A DNA stretch of 64,000 bases from Schistocerca nitens. Lineage: Eukaryota; Arthropoda; Insecta; Orthoptera; Acrididae. Of this stretch, positions 55,241-64,000 are shown in pieces (the first letter of the stretch is position 1; every line of letters begins with the position of its first letter). Where the stretch lies: assembly GCF_023898315.1 (NCBI RefSeq), contig NC_064621.1, forward strand, positions 536,693,383-536,757,382. Reading direction: 5' to 3'. Made by a program: the position numbers and the translations under genes. The notes under the pieces were generated by a model, which ran no database searches, was not told the origin of the DNA, and saw only the letters and a program-made list of their open reading frames with translations.

Positions 55241-56448
55241 GGGTGGTTATAAATAAACTTTCGCTACCTGTGTAGACGGTAAACTATTTACAGTGTGGGT
55301 ATCCGACTTTATAGGGATGATGTTCAGGTTGTGTGCTGCAGAATTTACGATGTTAGTAGTGTTAGAGTCATTGTTTGCAGTTAGGCGTCGGCACTGGTAC
55401 GGCGAAGTAGGAGAAGCTCTGGTCCCAAAGACCTAAAGACATTGCGGCGGAGCGGGGTCGATCGTCTCCGTTTTTGTTATCGCTATCGTTCAGTCCACCT
55501 ACCTCGATAGGATTCCTGCCGATGACCCTTCACTCTGCGGTAGCAGATACGTGCTAGGCAGTGTAAAGAAGCGTTGATGAATCCACCACCTAATACCTAC
55601 GACACAGAGACCGTGTAGTTGTAGTTGAAAGTCAGTTCGTGAAAGTTCATGATTAAAAAATCGGGCGTTCGGAATCTTCAGTCTACTTGCAGCGAAGCGT
55701 TTAAAATTAGATTAACTCTGCTTTTTATTCATATTGAAACACATGAAACGCCTAAAGTCCGTATTTAATATGGTAAAACGTTATCATTCAAAGTTCACCG
55801 TCTGTATAACAAATATTCACTCGAATAGCAGCCAGAATTTTAGTAAGTCCGACCCGACTTATTTTCACGCTATACCAGTCACAGACAAACAACTATTCGC
55901 GAGTTAAACATTCGGTCGTTTCAGTGGTCTTCTTCGTAAGAAGTTCTCGCCAAAATGTTCTGTACACAGCACGAAACACGCCACGTGCAGTTGTTACTAC
56001 GACCAAAAAGTTCACAAGTCTCTCAAACTATTTAATTTAGAAACACCAAACTTTCGTTAAAATGTTCGCAACTCCAGTCGCTTTAGTCACGATATGTTCG
56101 AACCTAAATTAGCTCAGTATTTCCGCATCTTACAGAGTATTTTTGAGGGCCGATCTAACATCGTGTTATCCGTAGGCTGGCTAGCAGGCGACTCCTCTTG
56201 AGGTACTCTCCTATATGCCCACTCCTCTTTTCGCATGGGAACAACTTAATACTGATTAGCTGCTGATCTCAACGAACAATCACAACATACTTTCCAGATC
56301 ATTCGCGCGGCAAATCTTACCTTATCGAAAGACTAAATGTAAATGTCGTGTGACTAGGGCCTCCCGTCGGGTAGACCGTTCGCTGGTTTCAAGTCTTCTG
56401 ATTTGACGCCACTTCGGCGCCTTGCGCGACGATGTGGATGGAAGCATG

Positions 56449-56571
56449 ATGATTAGGGCAACACAACACCCAGTCCCTGAGCGAAGAAAATCTCCGACCC
56501 AGCCAGGAATCGAACCCGGGCCATTAGAATTGACATTCTATCGCGCTGACCACTCAGCTACGGGGGCCGAC
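56449..56571 (-). mobile_element. tRNA-like SINE (third type)
   Basis: The minus strand starts GTCGGCCCCCGTAGCTGAGT (A box), has GGGTTCGATTCCTGG (B box) and a body GGAGATTTTCTTCGC followed by GGGTGTTGTGTTGCCC. The anticodon-like position reads GTC. It is a SINE head rather than a tRNA gene: the arms do not close well and a SINE body follows. Confidence 0.7.
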
Positions 56572-56960
56572 ACATCGAATCACTAATTTGATGGTAATTA
56601 ATATCAACAAAAATTCAAATTTTCGTATTTCGTTTAATCAAAATAAACGAGGTGTTAAATACTCTTCAAAACTTATTCCGCCTCTAACTTCCATTCTGGC
56701 GACTTTTATAGAAAAGCAAGCACACACCGACATACGCCACCTGAATCGTGGTTGCAACATAACTTTCCCACGGTTCGTTTGTACAAGGTTTTACGTAAAA
56801 TGAAATAGTAAATTTTAATGTATGTCCCACATACACTCTCTCAATATTCTCACGCACTCACACGGCAAAAAATATTCAAATAATAATTTTGACCGATTTT
56901 TGTTTTACGTAATGCAAAGTGAATAAAGTTTTAAAAAGAAAATTCTAATTAACGTGCAGT

Positions 56961-57330
56961 GTGAACGGCATACGTTACTGTGATCTGCTTCGCCAACATG
57001 TGATCCCTGCTCTGCGAGAGAAGGTTACTTTGAACTCATCTGTTTTGTTGCACGATGGAGCACCACGTCACACTGCTCGTGGGGTCACTCGGCTACTCCG
57101 GAACACATATAAAGAAAACCGACTGACTGACCGGTCCTTCCAAACTGGGTGGCGCCAACATCAATAGATTCGAGCACATGCGATGTGTGGCTATGGGATT
57201 ACCTAAAGGACAAGGTTTCTCAACAGGTCCCTAATACATACATGTTGGAGTTTGAAGATGAATTAATCGAGAGAGGTAGACAACACACCACCTGAGATGT
57301 TTCGGGCAGCAGTAGAGCAACTCTAGTGCA
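56961..57330 (+). pseudogene. DDE transposase relic
   Basis: The frame reads RYCDLLRQHVIPALREKV and then SVLLHDGAPRHTARGVTRLL. This corresponds to the block around the second catalytic D (..QDGAPPH..). In a shifted frame, STCDVWLWDYLKDKV follows, as in the 'SPDLTP-D-WLWGYLK' block. N-terminal half not identified. This family of insect Tc1/mariner-superfamily transposases is related to the frames at 62929-63887. Confidence 0.6.
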
Positions 57331-57739
57331 ATTCCAGTCTGCCGTCGATACAGATGGTTACCTCACTGAATAATGTTTGTAACCTGGAGCGTAAACATCG
57401 TACTCAATCAACAAATGTTAACCATTCAAGTGCAAATGAAAATGTGTTTTTTTCAATGATTCAGTCATTATTTGCCTTACGCTTGTCCTTACAAATGCTT
57501 TCACAAAGTTTCGTTGTCCACAGTCACTCGTTCGTCATGTAGAGTCTCTCAAGTAATGAAAGCTAATTAGTTTGATGTTGTACGGCTCATTTTTCACGAT
57601 AAATAGCAATAAAGTGGAACATGTCATTCTAAATTCACATTGAAAAATAGTTTGTAACAATAGCTACGTGCCAAATATTTGTAAGTTTTCTTTTGTATTT
57701 TACACTGAAGAGCCAAAGAAACTGATACACCTGCTTAAT

Positions 57740-58753
57740 ATCGTGCAGGGCTCTCGCGAGCACGCAGAAGTGCTGCAACATGACGTGGCATGAACTTGAC
57801 TAATGTCTCAAGTAGTGCTGAGGGAAATAACACTATGAATCCTGCAGGGTTGCCCAAAAATCCGTAATAGCACAAGGGGGTGGAGATCTCTCCTGAACAA
57901 CAAGTTGCAAGGCATCCCAGATATGCTCATTAATGTTCATGTCTGGGGAGTTTGGTGGGCAGTGGAAGTGTTTAATCTCAGAAGAGTGTTCTTGGAGATA
58001 CTCTGTAGCAATTTTGGACTTGTGGGATGCCGCACTGCCCTGCTGAAGTCCAAATTCGTCGAGGAGCACAATGGACATGAATGGATGCAGATGATCAGAC
58101 AGGATGCTTACGTATCTGTCACCTGTCCGAGTCGTATGTAGACGTATCAGGGCCCATATCACTCGAACTGCACACGCCCCACACCATCACAGAGCCTCCA
58201 TCAGCTTTAACAGTCCCCTGCGGACATGCAGGCTCCATGGGTTCATGAGACTGTCTCCATACCAGTATACGTCTATCCGCTCGATACAATTTGAAATGGG
58301 ACTCGTCCGACCAGGTAAAATGTTTCCAGACATCAACAGTCCAATGTCGATGTTTACGGGCCCAAGGGAGACGTAAAGCTTTGTGTCGTGCAGTCATTAA
58401 GAGTACACGATTGGGCCTTCGGCTCTGAAAGCCCATGTCGATGATGTTTCGTTCAATGGTTCGCACGGTGAGACTTTTTGATAGCCCAGTATTGAAATCT
58501 GCAGCAATTTTCGGAGGGGTTGAACGATTATCCTCAGTCGTTGGTGGTCCCGTTCTTGCAGGATCTGTTTTCGGCCGCAGCGATGTCTTAGATTTGATGT
58601 TCTACTGGATTCCTGATATTCACGGTACACTCATGAAATCGTCGTACGGGGAAATCCCCACGGGATCGCTACCTCGCAGATGCCGTGCCCAAACGCTCGT
58701 GCACCGACTATAGCACCGCGTTCAAAGTCACTTAAATCTTGATAACCTAACAT
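57740..58753 (-). pseudogene. Tc1-like transposase relic
   Basis: Conserved start near ATG 58753 (MLGYQDLSDFERGAIVGAR). Then RTIERNIIDMGFQSRRPNRV; WKHFTWSDESHFKLYRADRR (first D); SVMVWGVCSSSDMGP. GDRYVSILSDHLHPFMSIVL and ATEYLQEHSSEIKHFHCPPN follow, then SPDMNINEHIWDALQ (E in EHIWD). The second-D block is altered (GLQQGSAASHKS where FQQDNA-PH is expected). At least three frameshifts. Inactive. Confidence 0.82.
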
Positions 58754-58816
58754 TGTAACAGCAGTAACCGATCTAACAAATGCGTCAGAGACTTGTTGTC
58801 TCAAATATTCGTTACC

Positions 58817-59010
58817 GCCGGCCGGTGTGGCCGAGCTGTTCTATGCGCTACAGTCTGGAACCGCGCTGCTGCTACGGTCGCAGGTTCGAATCCTGCCTCG
58901 GTCATGGATGTGTGTGATGTCCTTAGGTCAGTTTGGTTTAAGTAGTTCTAAGTTCTAGGGGCTGATGACCTCAGATGTTAAGTGCCATTGTGCTCAGAGC
59001 CATTTGAAGC
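58817..59010 (+). mobile_element. SINE-A copy inside Tc1-like copy H
   Basis: GCCGGCCGGTGTGGCCGAG to CAGAGCCATTTGAAGC, followed by a T run (59019-59033). Target duplication not clear. Confidence 0.88.
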
Positions 59011-59123
59011 ATTTAAACTTTTTTTTTTTTTTTGTCGACGAGCGCAGCGCCGTATTCTGTCTGTATACATATCTCTGTATTTGAATACGCATGCCTGTTC
59101 TAGTCTCTTTGGCGCTTCAGTGT

Positions 59124-59158
59124 ATTATTATCATAATTATTATCATTATTATTATTAC

Positions 59159-59197
<39 letters not shown>

Positions 59198-59198
59198 C
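59124..59198. repeat. (TTA)n microsatellite
   Basis: About 25 TTA/TCA-type triplets immediately after the right end of the Tc1-like element, whose TA target sits at its edge. Confidence 0.92.
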
Positions 59199-59700
59199 GT
59201 TAAATATACAGATGTGAGGTACTAATTCATTCCCAACACTTTTACACATTAAAATAATAGAAATTCTTCTACGAATAACAAGGAGTTGTTAAGGAGATAT
59301 TTTTTCAATTTGTCTTCAACGTTTACTTTGAAGTCGGTCAGACATTATATATCACTGGGTAAGTTATCAAAAATATTTGTTTCGGCATTGCGCACACTTC
59401 TTTGTGCAACAGACAACCTCAATGTGGAGTAATGAATGCCATTTTTTTCTGGTATTGGAATTATGTATATCTTTGTTACTTTTGAACTGTATTGGATTAC
59501 TTATAGTGCATTTCCTGAGGGAATAAATATATTGCGAAGCAGTAGCCAGAACGCCCAACTCCTTAAAGAGATGTCAACAAAATGAGCACGTTTTTGAGCA
59601 ATGTGATGCTTTATTTTCTTAAAGATGAGTTACACTAGAACTTTAACAAGTTTTATTATAGTTATCATGTTTAATTAAATGCACTCTGTGTTTGTAGAAG
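59199..59700 (-). pseudogene. LINE-2 C-terminal relic
   Basis: The minus strand reads FKSNKDIHNSNTRKKW, then AQRSVRNAETNIFDNLPSDI, then FKVNVEDKLKKYLLNNSLL and VEEFL. This is the same post-RT region as at 36310-36600 (SNVHSYNTRR, LPNSIKSL). One or two stops; truncated. Confidence 0.65.
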
Positions 59701-59944
59701 TTGTACAGGAGAGTTAGTACCTAAGGTGCGACTTAGGAACACGTGTGTAAAGTGGGCCGTTTTCATTTCAGGAGCACAGAAAATCTGTTTATGTATTTAA
59801 CTCTAGCGTGAACACTGATGTTTCTTAAGAACTTTTCACTTAGTTTCTGGGGTGCGTATTATATGGTTGTGTGACGTGACAGCGTGATGTCATATGACGA
59901 CCTCAGTTTACAAGCTGCCTAGCAGATACAGTTTACATGTTTAG

Positions 59945-60115
59945 TCCAGAAGCCACCACACGATGTATGTCGGAGGGTACACTATGCACCCCAGCCTCTT
60001 CATTCCTTTTCGTGTCCCATTCGCGAGTAGCACGCGAGGTAGTCAGCATCCACATGATCTCTCTATATTTTCCTTTCGTGATCTCTTCGGAGTGTACACT
60101 CTAAGACAAAAAAAA
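59945..60115 (-). repeat. CR1-like LINE 3'-end fragment
   Basis: The plus strand has AGAAGCCACCACACGATGTA, then GTCGGAGGGTACAC and TTCGTGTCCCATTCGCGAG. Matches the 3'-end copies at 398, 41885 and 45240 (antisense). Confidence 0.6.
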
Positions 60116-60484
60116 TTTTTAAAAATAACGCGACACATCACGAAGGTATTAACCAAATGGGACGAAATGGGTAGATTTGATGTACACGTACAAACTACAG
60201 TTTCAGAAAAATTGTATGATTTCCTCAAGAGAAAGAGCTTCGCAAATAGAGAAAGTCAGTAACGCAATGGTCCACCTCTAGTCTTTACGCATGGAGTTAT
60301 TCGACTTGGCATTGTTTGACAGAGTTGTTGGATGTCCTTCTGACGGTGATCGTGCTAAATACTGTCCAACTGACGCATAAAATCATCAAAATCCCGGGCT
60401 GGTTGGAGGGCGCTGGCCGTTTTGCTCCAAAAGTTCTCATTTGGGGGAAGATCTCAAGGCCAAGGCAGTGTTTGGCAAGCACAA
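60116..60484. other. Unassigned sequence
   Basis: No clear feature. Confidence 0.3.
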
Positions 60485-60498
60485 AGACAAGCAGTAGA

Positions 60499-60643
60499 AT
60501 GGTTCAAATGGTTCTGAGCACTATGGGACTTAACATCTGTGGTCATCAGTCCCACAGAACTTAGAACTACTTAAACCTAACTAACCTAAGGCCATCACAC
60601 ACATCCATGCCCGAGGCAGGATTCGAACCTGCGACCGTAGCAG
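60499..60643 (-). mobile_element. SINE-A copy, 5'-truncated
   Basis: The minus strand starts inside the head (TGCTACGGTCGCAGGTTCG) and runs to AACCATTTGAACCATT. The target duplication AGACAAGCAGTAGA lies at 60485-60498 and 60644-60657, so truncation happened at insertion, not afterwards. Confidence 0.93.
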
Positions 60644-60657
60644 AGACAAGCAGTAGA

Positions 60658-61127
60658 GACTCTCGCCGTGTCGACTGCTTGCTTCTTGACGCTGTGCTCG
60701 CCTATGGCTCACCCATTATTTATAACGTTTCCCGAATGCTCCAACCGTCTTATTTGAAGCCAGTTACACGTCTTCTTTCAAATTCTGACATCTGCATATA
60801 CTGTTGACGCACCTGTCTGCGGAGCATAGTTGCTGTCCAGCTGAGTACACGTAGTGAAATTCACAAACACTTTACGTCCTGGTATCGACATGTCCTCTGT
60901 TTACTACCCTTGCCAACTGCACGGTGAAAATGCGCAGCAGCCTCAACATTCATTCATCGGAAGTGAAATTTTACATTTTTACATTTTCTACCGATAGCTG
61001 TATGAATATCAATTAGTAACCAGTTTATATAACTCCCTCGTGGTGCTTGGTTCTTTTTTTTCTTTTTTTTTTTTTTTTTTGAAACAGTTATTGGATGTAA
61101 AACGGGATACGTGAAGTGCGTCATTCA
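60658..61127. other. Unassigned sequence with a T-rich tract
   Basis: A T run occupies about 61052-61080. Otherwise nothing recognised. Confidence 0.3.
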
Positions 61128-61415
61128 TATTTTAAGTAGGCTGTTTGGGTTTTTATGTTGGTAACGCCCCACGTAGCGCTCTGCAAGATGATCACTGACT
61201 GTGCTGTGTGCAGTCTGTGGCTGGTTGGTATTGTTGTAATATTCGCTATTGTAGTGTTGGACAGTTGGATGGGAACAGCGCGTAGCGTTCCGCAGTTGGG
61301 AGGTGAGCCGCCAGCACTGGTGGATGTGGGGAGAGAGATGCCAGAGTTTTGAGGGCGGACGATCTGGACGTGTGTCCGTCAGAAAAAGGAAATTTGTAAG
61401 ACTGGATGTAATGAA

Positions 61416-61418
<3 letters not shown>

Positions 61419-61482
<64 letters not shown>
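61419..61482. repeat. (AT)n microsatellite
   Basis: 32 uninterrupted AT units. Confidence 0.97.
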
Positions 61483-61484
<2 letters not shown>

Positions 61485-61693
61485 CGACTTTTGAACACTG
61501 TTAAGGTAAATATATTGTTTGTTCTCTATGAAAATGTTTCATTTGCTAACTATGCTTATCAGTAGTTAGTGCCTTCAGTAGTTAGACTCTCTTATTTAGC
61601 TGGCAGTATTGGCGCTCGCCGTATTACAGTATTTCGAGCATCGAAGATTTTTGTGAGGTAAGTGATTCATGAAAGGTACAGGTTACTGTTAGT

Positions 61694-61786
61694 GGCTCAA
61701 ATGGCTCTGAGCACTATGGGACTCAACATCTGTGGTCATAAGTCCCCTAGAACTTAGAACTACTTAAACCTAACTAACCTAAGGAC
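61694..61786 (-). mobile_element. SINE-A copy, strongly 5'-truncated
   Basis: Only the 3' half remains (CCTTAGGTTAGTTAGGTTTA through CAGAGCCATTTGAGCC on the minus strand). The target duplication TACTGTTAGT lies at 61684-61693 and 61787-61796. Confidence 0.92.
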
Positions 61787-62054
61787 TACTGTTAGTCAGG
61801 GCCATTCTTTTGTAGAGATTATTGAAAGTCAGATTGCATTGCGCTAAAAGTATTGTGTGTTAGTTTAGTGATGATCAGAATAAATAAGGAGAGAAATGTC
61901 TGAGTACGTTCAGCTTTGCTCAGCTGTTTGAAAATCATAAGAGGTTTACCAGCACAGTCATTTATAATTTTTCTAAGGGGACGTTTCAATATAAGCAGAT
62001 GGTTCCACGATAAACCGAAAAATGGCAGCACAGTCTCTAATTTCAGATTCTCAC

Positions 62055-62145
62055 TGATTTCAAATTTTCCGGATATATACATGTGAACAGCGGTAAGTAC
62101 TGATTTCAAATTTTTCCGGATATATACATGTGAACGGGGTAAGTA
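62055..62145. repeat. 46-bp tandem duplication
   Basis: Two units reading TGATTTCAAATTTTCCGGAT and ATATACATGTGAAC, ending GGTAAGTA, with small indels between them. Confidence 0.88.
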
Positions 62146-62680
62146 ACAAAACCGTGGCTTCTATTAGGACTATTAGGAGTAACGTGTGCACTGCTCGTTC
62201 CAGGAAGACGCTTCTTAGGACGATCTGTACAAATCTAAGGATCACCTGGCCAACTACAATTCACATAAAAAGAACTACGTTCCCCAACGCTAATGCCTTC
62301 ATAAGTTGTCTCTGACCAGGTAAATGTGAATAATTCTTTACGCAAGTAAACAATATTAAGTAGTGTCCATTACCATTATTTACGTGAATTTACGCGACAG
62401 TGTGATGGCATAAATGCTAAGGCACTTCCTTAGTATCTTATATTACATTTTGAGGTTGTAATACTTCATTATTTTCAAACTCTTAATACAAATCTTAGTA
62501 TCATAAACTGAAACAACATAGACATTTTCAAACTGTATTTTTGAGGAGATTTTACAGTAATGCTTAGTTAACTCGCTGAGGAAGTAAAGGTTGGTAAATC
62601 AATAGTAACTTAGTGTTCAATTTCTCAAAACAACCAATTTCTCCCTTGCCACAGATCACAGTCAAGGCCTTCATATACCG
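62146..62680. other. Unassigned sequence
   Basis: Nothing recognised before the left end of the last transposon. Confidence 0.3.
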
Positions 62681-64000
62681 GATGGTTACAATTAAACTCA
62701 CAGTGTTAGAGTGGCAGTATACATCACAGGTGTCTTCATTAATCGGTGCGCTCATGGAGTATCCTCAAAAAGATAATAGTTCTACTTTCTACCACCAGGG
62801 GAATACATGGTGCTGTAATCAGTCAGAAAGTGAAATTTTTCCTGTTTTGACGTCAGTATGCTGTTTCGTCGCCTGGCGACGGATGCTGATCTCTCTTAAA
62901 TGACTCTTGGTGTAAAGGGTTAAGAAGGTTGAAGTTTTCCGTACGAAACGCAATGTCTATCGAGAAGAAAGACCGTGCGTTGCTGGTGAAGCTGTGCTAT
63001 GAGAACAGCAGCAGTATCAACGCTGCATTGCAGGAACATTGCCGGGAGGAACAGTTGCGAAGAGGCCCTATGTCAATGAATTGGATAAGCAATTTGGCGA
63101 AGAAATATGAAGAAGCATGTGAATTACGTGGTACACTACGGAGAGGGGGCGGCCTATTCTCATGGCAGTTGTCGATGAAGTTGCTGTAGCTATAGCTGAC
63201 CGTTCAGCACATGCATCAAAATCTGCAGCCACTTCTTGAACTGTGTAATGGGAATTGTCTCTCCTCTGGCCAGCAATTCAAAAGATTTTGCGGCTCGTTT
63301 TACATTGATTCAGAATGTGCACCAAATGAAGCCCCAAGACAGGCTACAACGCCTTCGGTTTTTGGCAAGCGTGGAAGTGGATGATATGAGGCTTGGGAAT
63401 GTTCATTGCATGGATGATGGACAGTTTACTCTGCACAGTGCCATGTATATACAGAACTGTCACTTGTGGGGTTCTACTACGCCACATGTTTTGCAGGGAA
63501 ATCTGCTGGACTCAGCTTACGTGACTATGTGGCGTTGCTTCACAAGCTCCTTCAATTCTCGGACTGTTTTCCTTGGAGGAGATGACACCTCACGTGCCTG
63601 TCAAGTGTACAGTTACTTCTACACGCTATAATGACTTCCTTGTGCAATACGTGATTTCAGCTTTGCAAGAATGCAACTGTGTCCACATGAGTATTTTCAT
63701 GCATGATGGGACGATACCTTGCCAGGTGAAAAATTTGTTTCGAGAAACCTTCGGTAACGACTGCATCATCTCTACGAAATTTCAAAATGTTTGGCCTTCC
63801 GGATCACCCGACCTAAACCTACGTGGTTTCGGAGATATCTGCAAGATCTTGTCTGTCAGGGATATATCCGGACTCCTCCCGATCTGAAGGATAGCACAGG
63901 ACGACATATCTCACTAATTACACCGGATTTGGTGCGGCAACTGTTAACCATGCAGTGTTAAGGATGCGGCATGTTGTTGAGTCGGGAGACCACAACGAAA
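62681..64000 (+). mobile_element. DDE transposon running off the window
   Basis: The left terminus GGTTACAATTAAACTCACAG near 62684 matches the ends at 10038 and 55245. A transposase relic of typical length follows. The right end lies beyond 64000. Confidence 0.6.
62929..63887 (+). pseudogene. Tc1/mariner-superfamily transposase relic
   Basis: Three successive frames. HTH-like N-terminus: SIEKKDRALLVKLCYENSSS, then SMNWISNLAKKYEEACELRG (62950-63150). Middle: RLQRLRFLASVEVDDM, then CMDDGQFTLHSAMYIQNCHL, where the family usually has a DEAHF-like first D. Last: RYNDFLVQYVISALQECNC, SIFMHDGTIPCQVKNLF (second D) and FQNVWPSGSPDLNLRGF. Frames change near 63190 and 63590. Insect proteins of this type are often annotated as Tc1/mariner-like or DUF4817-containing. 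Inactive. Confidence 0.65.

Larger units (their letters stand above)
55241..57575 (+). mobile_element. Decayed DDE transposon with GGTTATAAATAAAC terminus
   Basis: The left end, near 55245, reads GGTTATAAATAAACTTTCGC. The right end, near 57485-57575, ends AGTAATGAAAGCTAATTAG, which matches the right part of the small element at 10038-10186. The transposase relic lies at 56961-57330 and a tRNA-like SINE lies inside at 56449-56571. The long interval 55400-56900 is mostly unreadable and may include other insertions. Treating these parts as one element is inference. Confidence 0.45.
57703..59122 (-). mobile_element. Tc1-like transposon, copy H, split by SINE-A
   Basis: The inverted ends CACTGAAGAGCCAAAGA and CACTGAAGCGCCAAAGA are flanked by TA at 57701-57702 and 59123-59124. 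1420 bp including a SINE-A of about 195 bp, so the original was about 1.2 kb. The transposase on the minus strand is decayed. Different family from copies A-F. Confidence 0.88.
61128..62005 (+). repeat. Interspersed repeat, unclassified
   Basis: From about TTAAGTAGGCTGTTTGGG to TTCTAAGGGGACGTTTCAAT. I recognise phrases such as GCCATTCTTTTGTAG and GTGAGGTAAGTGATTC as parts of an abundant locust repeat. No terminal inverted repeats or coding frame is seen. It contains an AT microsatellite and a truncated SINE-A. Confidence 0.45.

Noticed and set aside
60290-60484. Possible transposase fragment on the minus strand
   Set aside because: A faint impression of a known insect repeat only; no catalytic motif could be placed.
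1-64000. CRISPR array, operon-like gene clusters or prokaryotic signals
   Set aside because: All spaced repeats are SINEs, satellites or inverted repeats; sequence character is clearly that of a large animal genome.

Overview
The window looks like repeat-dominated DNA from an orthopteran insect, most probably a Schistocerca-type locust. That identification is inference. It rests on my recognising several repeat families typical of locust genomes and on the very high density of nested transposons. I can defend no complete host protein-coding gene. Nearly every open frame that makes sense is a transposable-element protein or a remnant of one. Two short GC-richer segments (18635-18884 and 29334-29699) are the only places where a host exon is worth considering.

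Element types used below. SINE-A is a tRNA-like SINE of about 195 bp that starts GCCGGCCG, has an A box near GTGGCCGAGCGGTT and a B box GGTTCGAATCC, and ends CAGAGCCATTTGAACC; there are 12 copies. SINE-B is a relative that starts GCCGCGCG and carries GTGTGTGTG after its tRNA-like head; there are 4 copies. The DNA transposons are Tc1-like elements (two near-identical families plus three older ones), mariner-like remnants, and a DDE family with GGTTAYAATTAAAC termini. The non-LTR retrotransposons are a CR1/Jockey-like LINE (called CR1-like), a second LINE family of the same general type (LINE-2), a degenerate RTE-type LINE, an intact RTE-like LINE, and a LINE of uncertain clade at 20.2-21.4 kb. 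There is also one Penelope-like element.

Layout. 0-10 kb: an exact 300-bp tRNA-like tandem array, a mariner relic, a complete Tc1 element (4067-5488), a chimeric SINE with a 7SL-like segment (5935-6285), and a second Tc1 element inserted exactly between two 206-bp direct repeats. 10-20 kb: a small inverted-repeat element, nested foldback structures, a decayed Tc1 element split by SINE-A, and dead CR1-like LINEs. 20-30 kb: a LINE 3' half, another decayed Tc1 element, simple repeats, a mariner deletion derivative, a 1.1-kb foldback and a GC-rich open segment. 30-37 kb: two more Tc1 elements and assorted relics cut by SINEs. 37-47 kb: LINE territory with a palindromic Penelope-like insertion (43239-44276) bounded by 14-bp target duplications. 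48-52 kb: a full-length RTE-like LINE with one unbroken frame and a 12-bp target duplication. 52-64 kb: older LINE, SINE and Tc1/mariner-type remnants, the last one running off the window end.

How the parts relate: the window is a stratified pile of insertions rather than a set of cooperating genes. SINE-A copies cut at least four DNA transposons or LINEs. The Penelope-like element and a SINE-B cut an old CR1-like LINE. A younger CR1-like LINE sits at the upstream edge of that old one. The freshest-looking insertions are the RTE-like LINE at 48181-51727 and the CR1-like reverse-transcriptase frame at 45299-46840.
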